64,000 bases of DNA, taken from positions 1-64,000 of the forward strand of contig NZ_WHOS01000003.1 in assembly GCF_013340935.1 (NCBI RefSeq), given 5' to 3'. The notes under the pieces were generated by a model. That model was not told where the DNA came from and did not search any database. It saw only the letters and a list, made by a program, of their open reading frames with translations. Both the position numbers and the translations under genes were made by a program. The DNA is from Azospirillum melinis. GTDB lineage: Bacteria > Pseudomonadota > Alphaproteobacteria > Azospirillales > Azospirillaceae. Below, in pieces: positions 63,788 to 64,000 of the stretch. Every line of letters begins with the position of its first letter. The first letter of the stretch is position 1.

Positions 63788-64000
63788 TTACGCGGTCTCC
63801 CCTTCGGCGGCGGCAACGTTTTCCTGGCGACGCGGCGGACGCGGGCCACGGTCGTCGAAGCGACGCGGACCACGATCGCCACGCTCGCCGCGCTCACCAC
63901 GCTCGTTGCGGCTCTGCATCATCGCCGACGGGTTGGCGTCGAGCTCGTCGACACGCACGGTCATGAAGCGCAGCACGTCTTCGCTGATGCTCATGTTCCG
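63788..64000 (-). CDS. rpsF: 30S ribosomal protein S6 (C-terminal part; 5' end outside window)
   Basis: The visible 70-odd residues hold the end of the S6 domain ([20 protein letters not shown]) and an alphaproteobacterial C-terminal extension rich in Arg, Gly and Glu ([20 protein letters not shown]), which is disordered and rather long. The gene continues past base 64000. S6 pairs with S18 on the 30S platform. The stop at 63788 directly precedes the rpsR start. Confidence 0.94.
   Translation of the reverse strand, partial: RNMSISEDVLRFMTVRVDELDANPSAMMQSRNERGERGERGDRGPRRFDDRGPRPPRRQENVAAAEGETA

Overview
The window is GC-rich alphaproteobacterial chromosome. The family-level content (GcrA cell-cycle regulator, an SdhE-Mfd pair, an aa3 cytochrome oxidase assembly cluster, rpsF-rpsR-DUF2232-rplI order, GlnD, CcoG) suggests a Rhodospirillales member, most likely Azospirillum or a close relative; the genus is an inference from memory, not a search. 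Most of the window is core genome. The one stretch that clearly does not match its surroundings is an AT-rich island at about 45.0-46.3 kb.

Layout. 1-9.3 kb: mfd (running off the left edge) and sdhE on the minus strand, then a guanidine-II riboswitch and guanidinium exporter gene, an ACT-domain regulator, a Tsi6-like small protein, a secreted protein of unknown role, tldD and a DUF3422 membrane protein. 9.8-17.9 kb: an aa3 cytochrome c oxidase operon (ctaC, ctaD, ctaB, a 61-residue membrane peptide, ctaG, ctaE, DUF983, surf1) ending in an M32 carboxypeptidase; several of these genes overlap at stop/start codons. 18.0-22 kb: a tiny 24-residue hydrophobic ORF with its own hairpins, then trpE and ppiD. 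22-29 kb: small stress and unknown proteins, a two-PAS/degenerate-GGDEF/EAL protein, and a minus-strand run of map, nudix, Uma2 and DUF985 cupin. 29-38 kb: radA, cvpA, purF, an SDR, and minus-strand mutS, followed by unknown small genes. 38.3-45 kb: a perfect CRP-type palindrome in front of glnD, then ccoG, an HD hydrolase and a CoxE-like VWA protein.

45.0-46.5 kb is the accessory region: an AT-rich two-gene cassette (a 69-residue protein and a 279-residue four-helix membrane protein) next to a truncated HigA/XRE-type antitoxin remnant. 46.6-56.8 kb: DUF2189 protein, an HTH protein, a SulP-STAS-cyclic-nucleotide-binding transporter, a secreted multicopper oxidase, a Thermus-type isocitrate dehydrogenase, an ECF sigma/anti-sigma pair and gcrA. 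56.8-64 kb: nfeD-qmcA, a short Rossmann protein, NADP isocitrate dehydrogenase, cyclopropane fatty acid synthase and the ribosomal operon rpsF-rpsR-DUF2232-rplI (rpsF cut by the right edge).

The clearest regulatory findings are the two ACGA-loop hairpins ahead of gdx and the 16-bp TGTGA-N6-TCACA palindrome ahead of glnD. Two related intergenic palindromic elements lie between convergent genes at 33.7 and 41.4 kb. The best candidates for undescribed biology are the AT-rich cassette and the 24-residue hydrophobic peptide unit. No tRNA, rRNA, CRISPR array, complete insertion sequence or prophage was seen.
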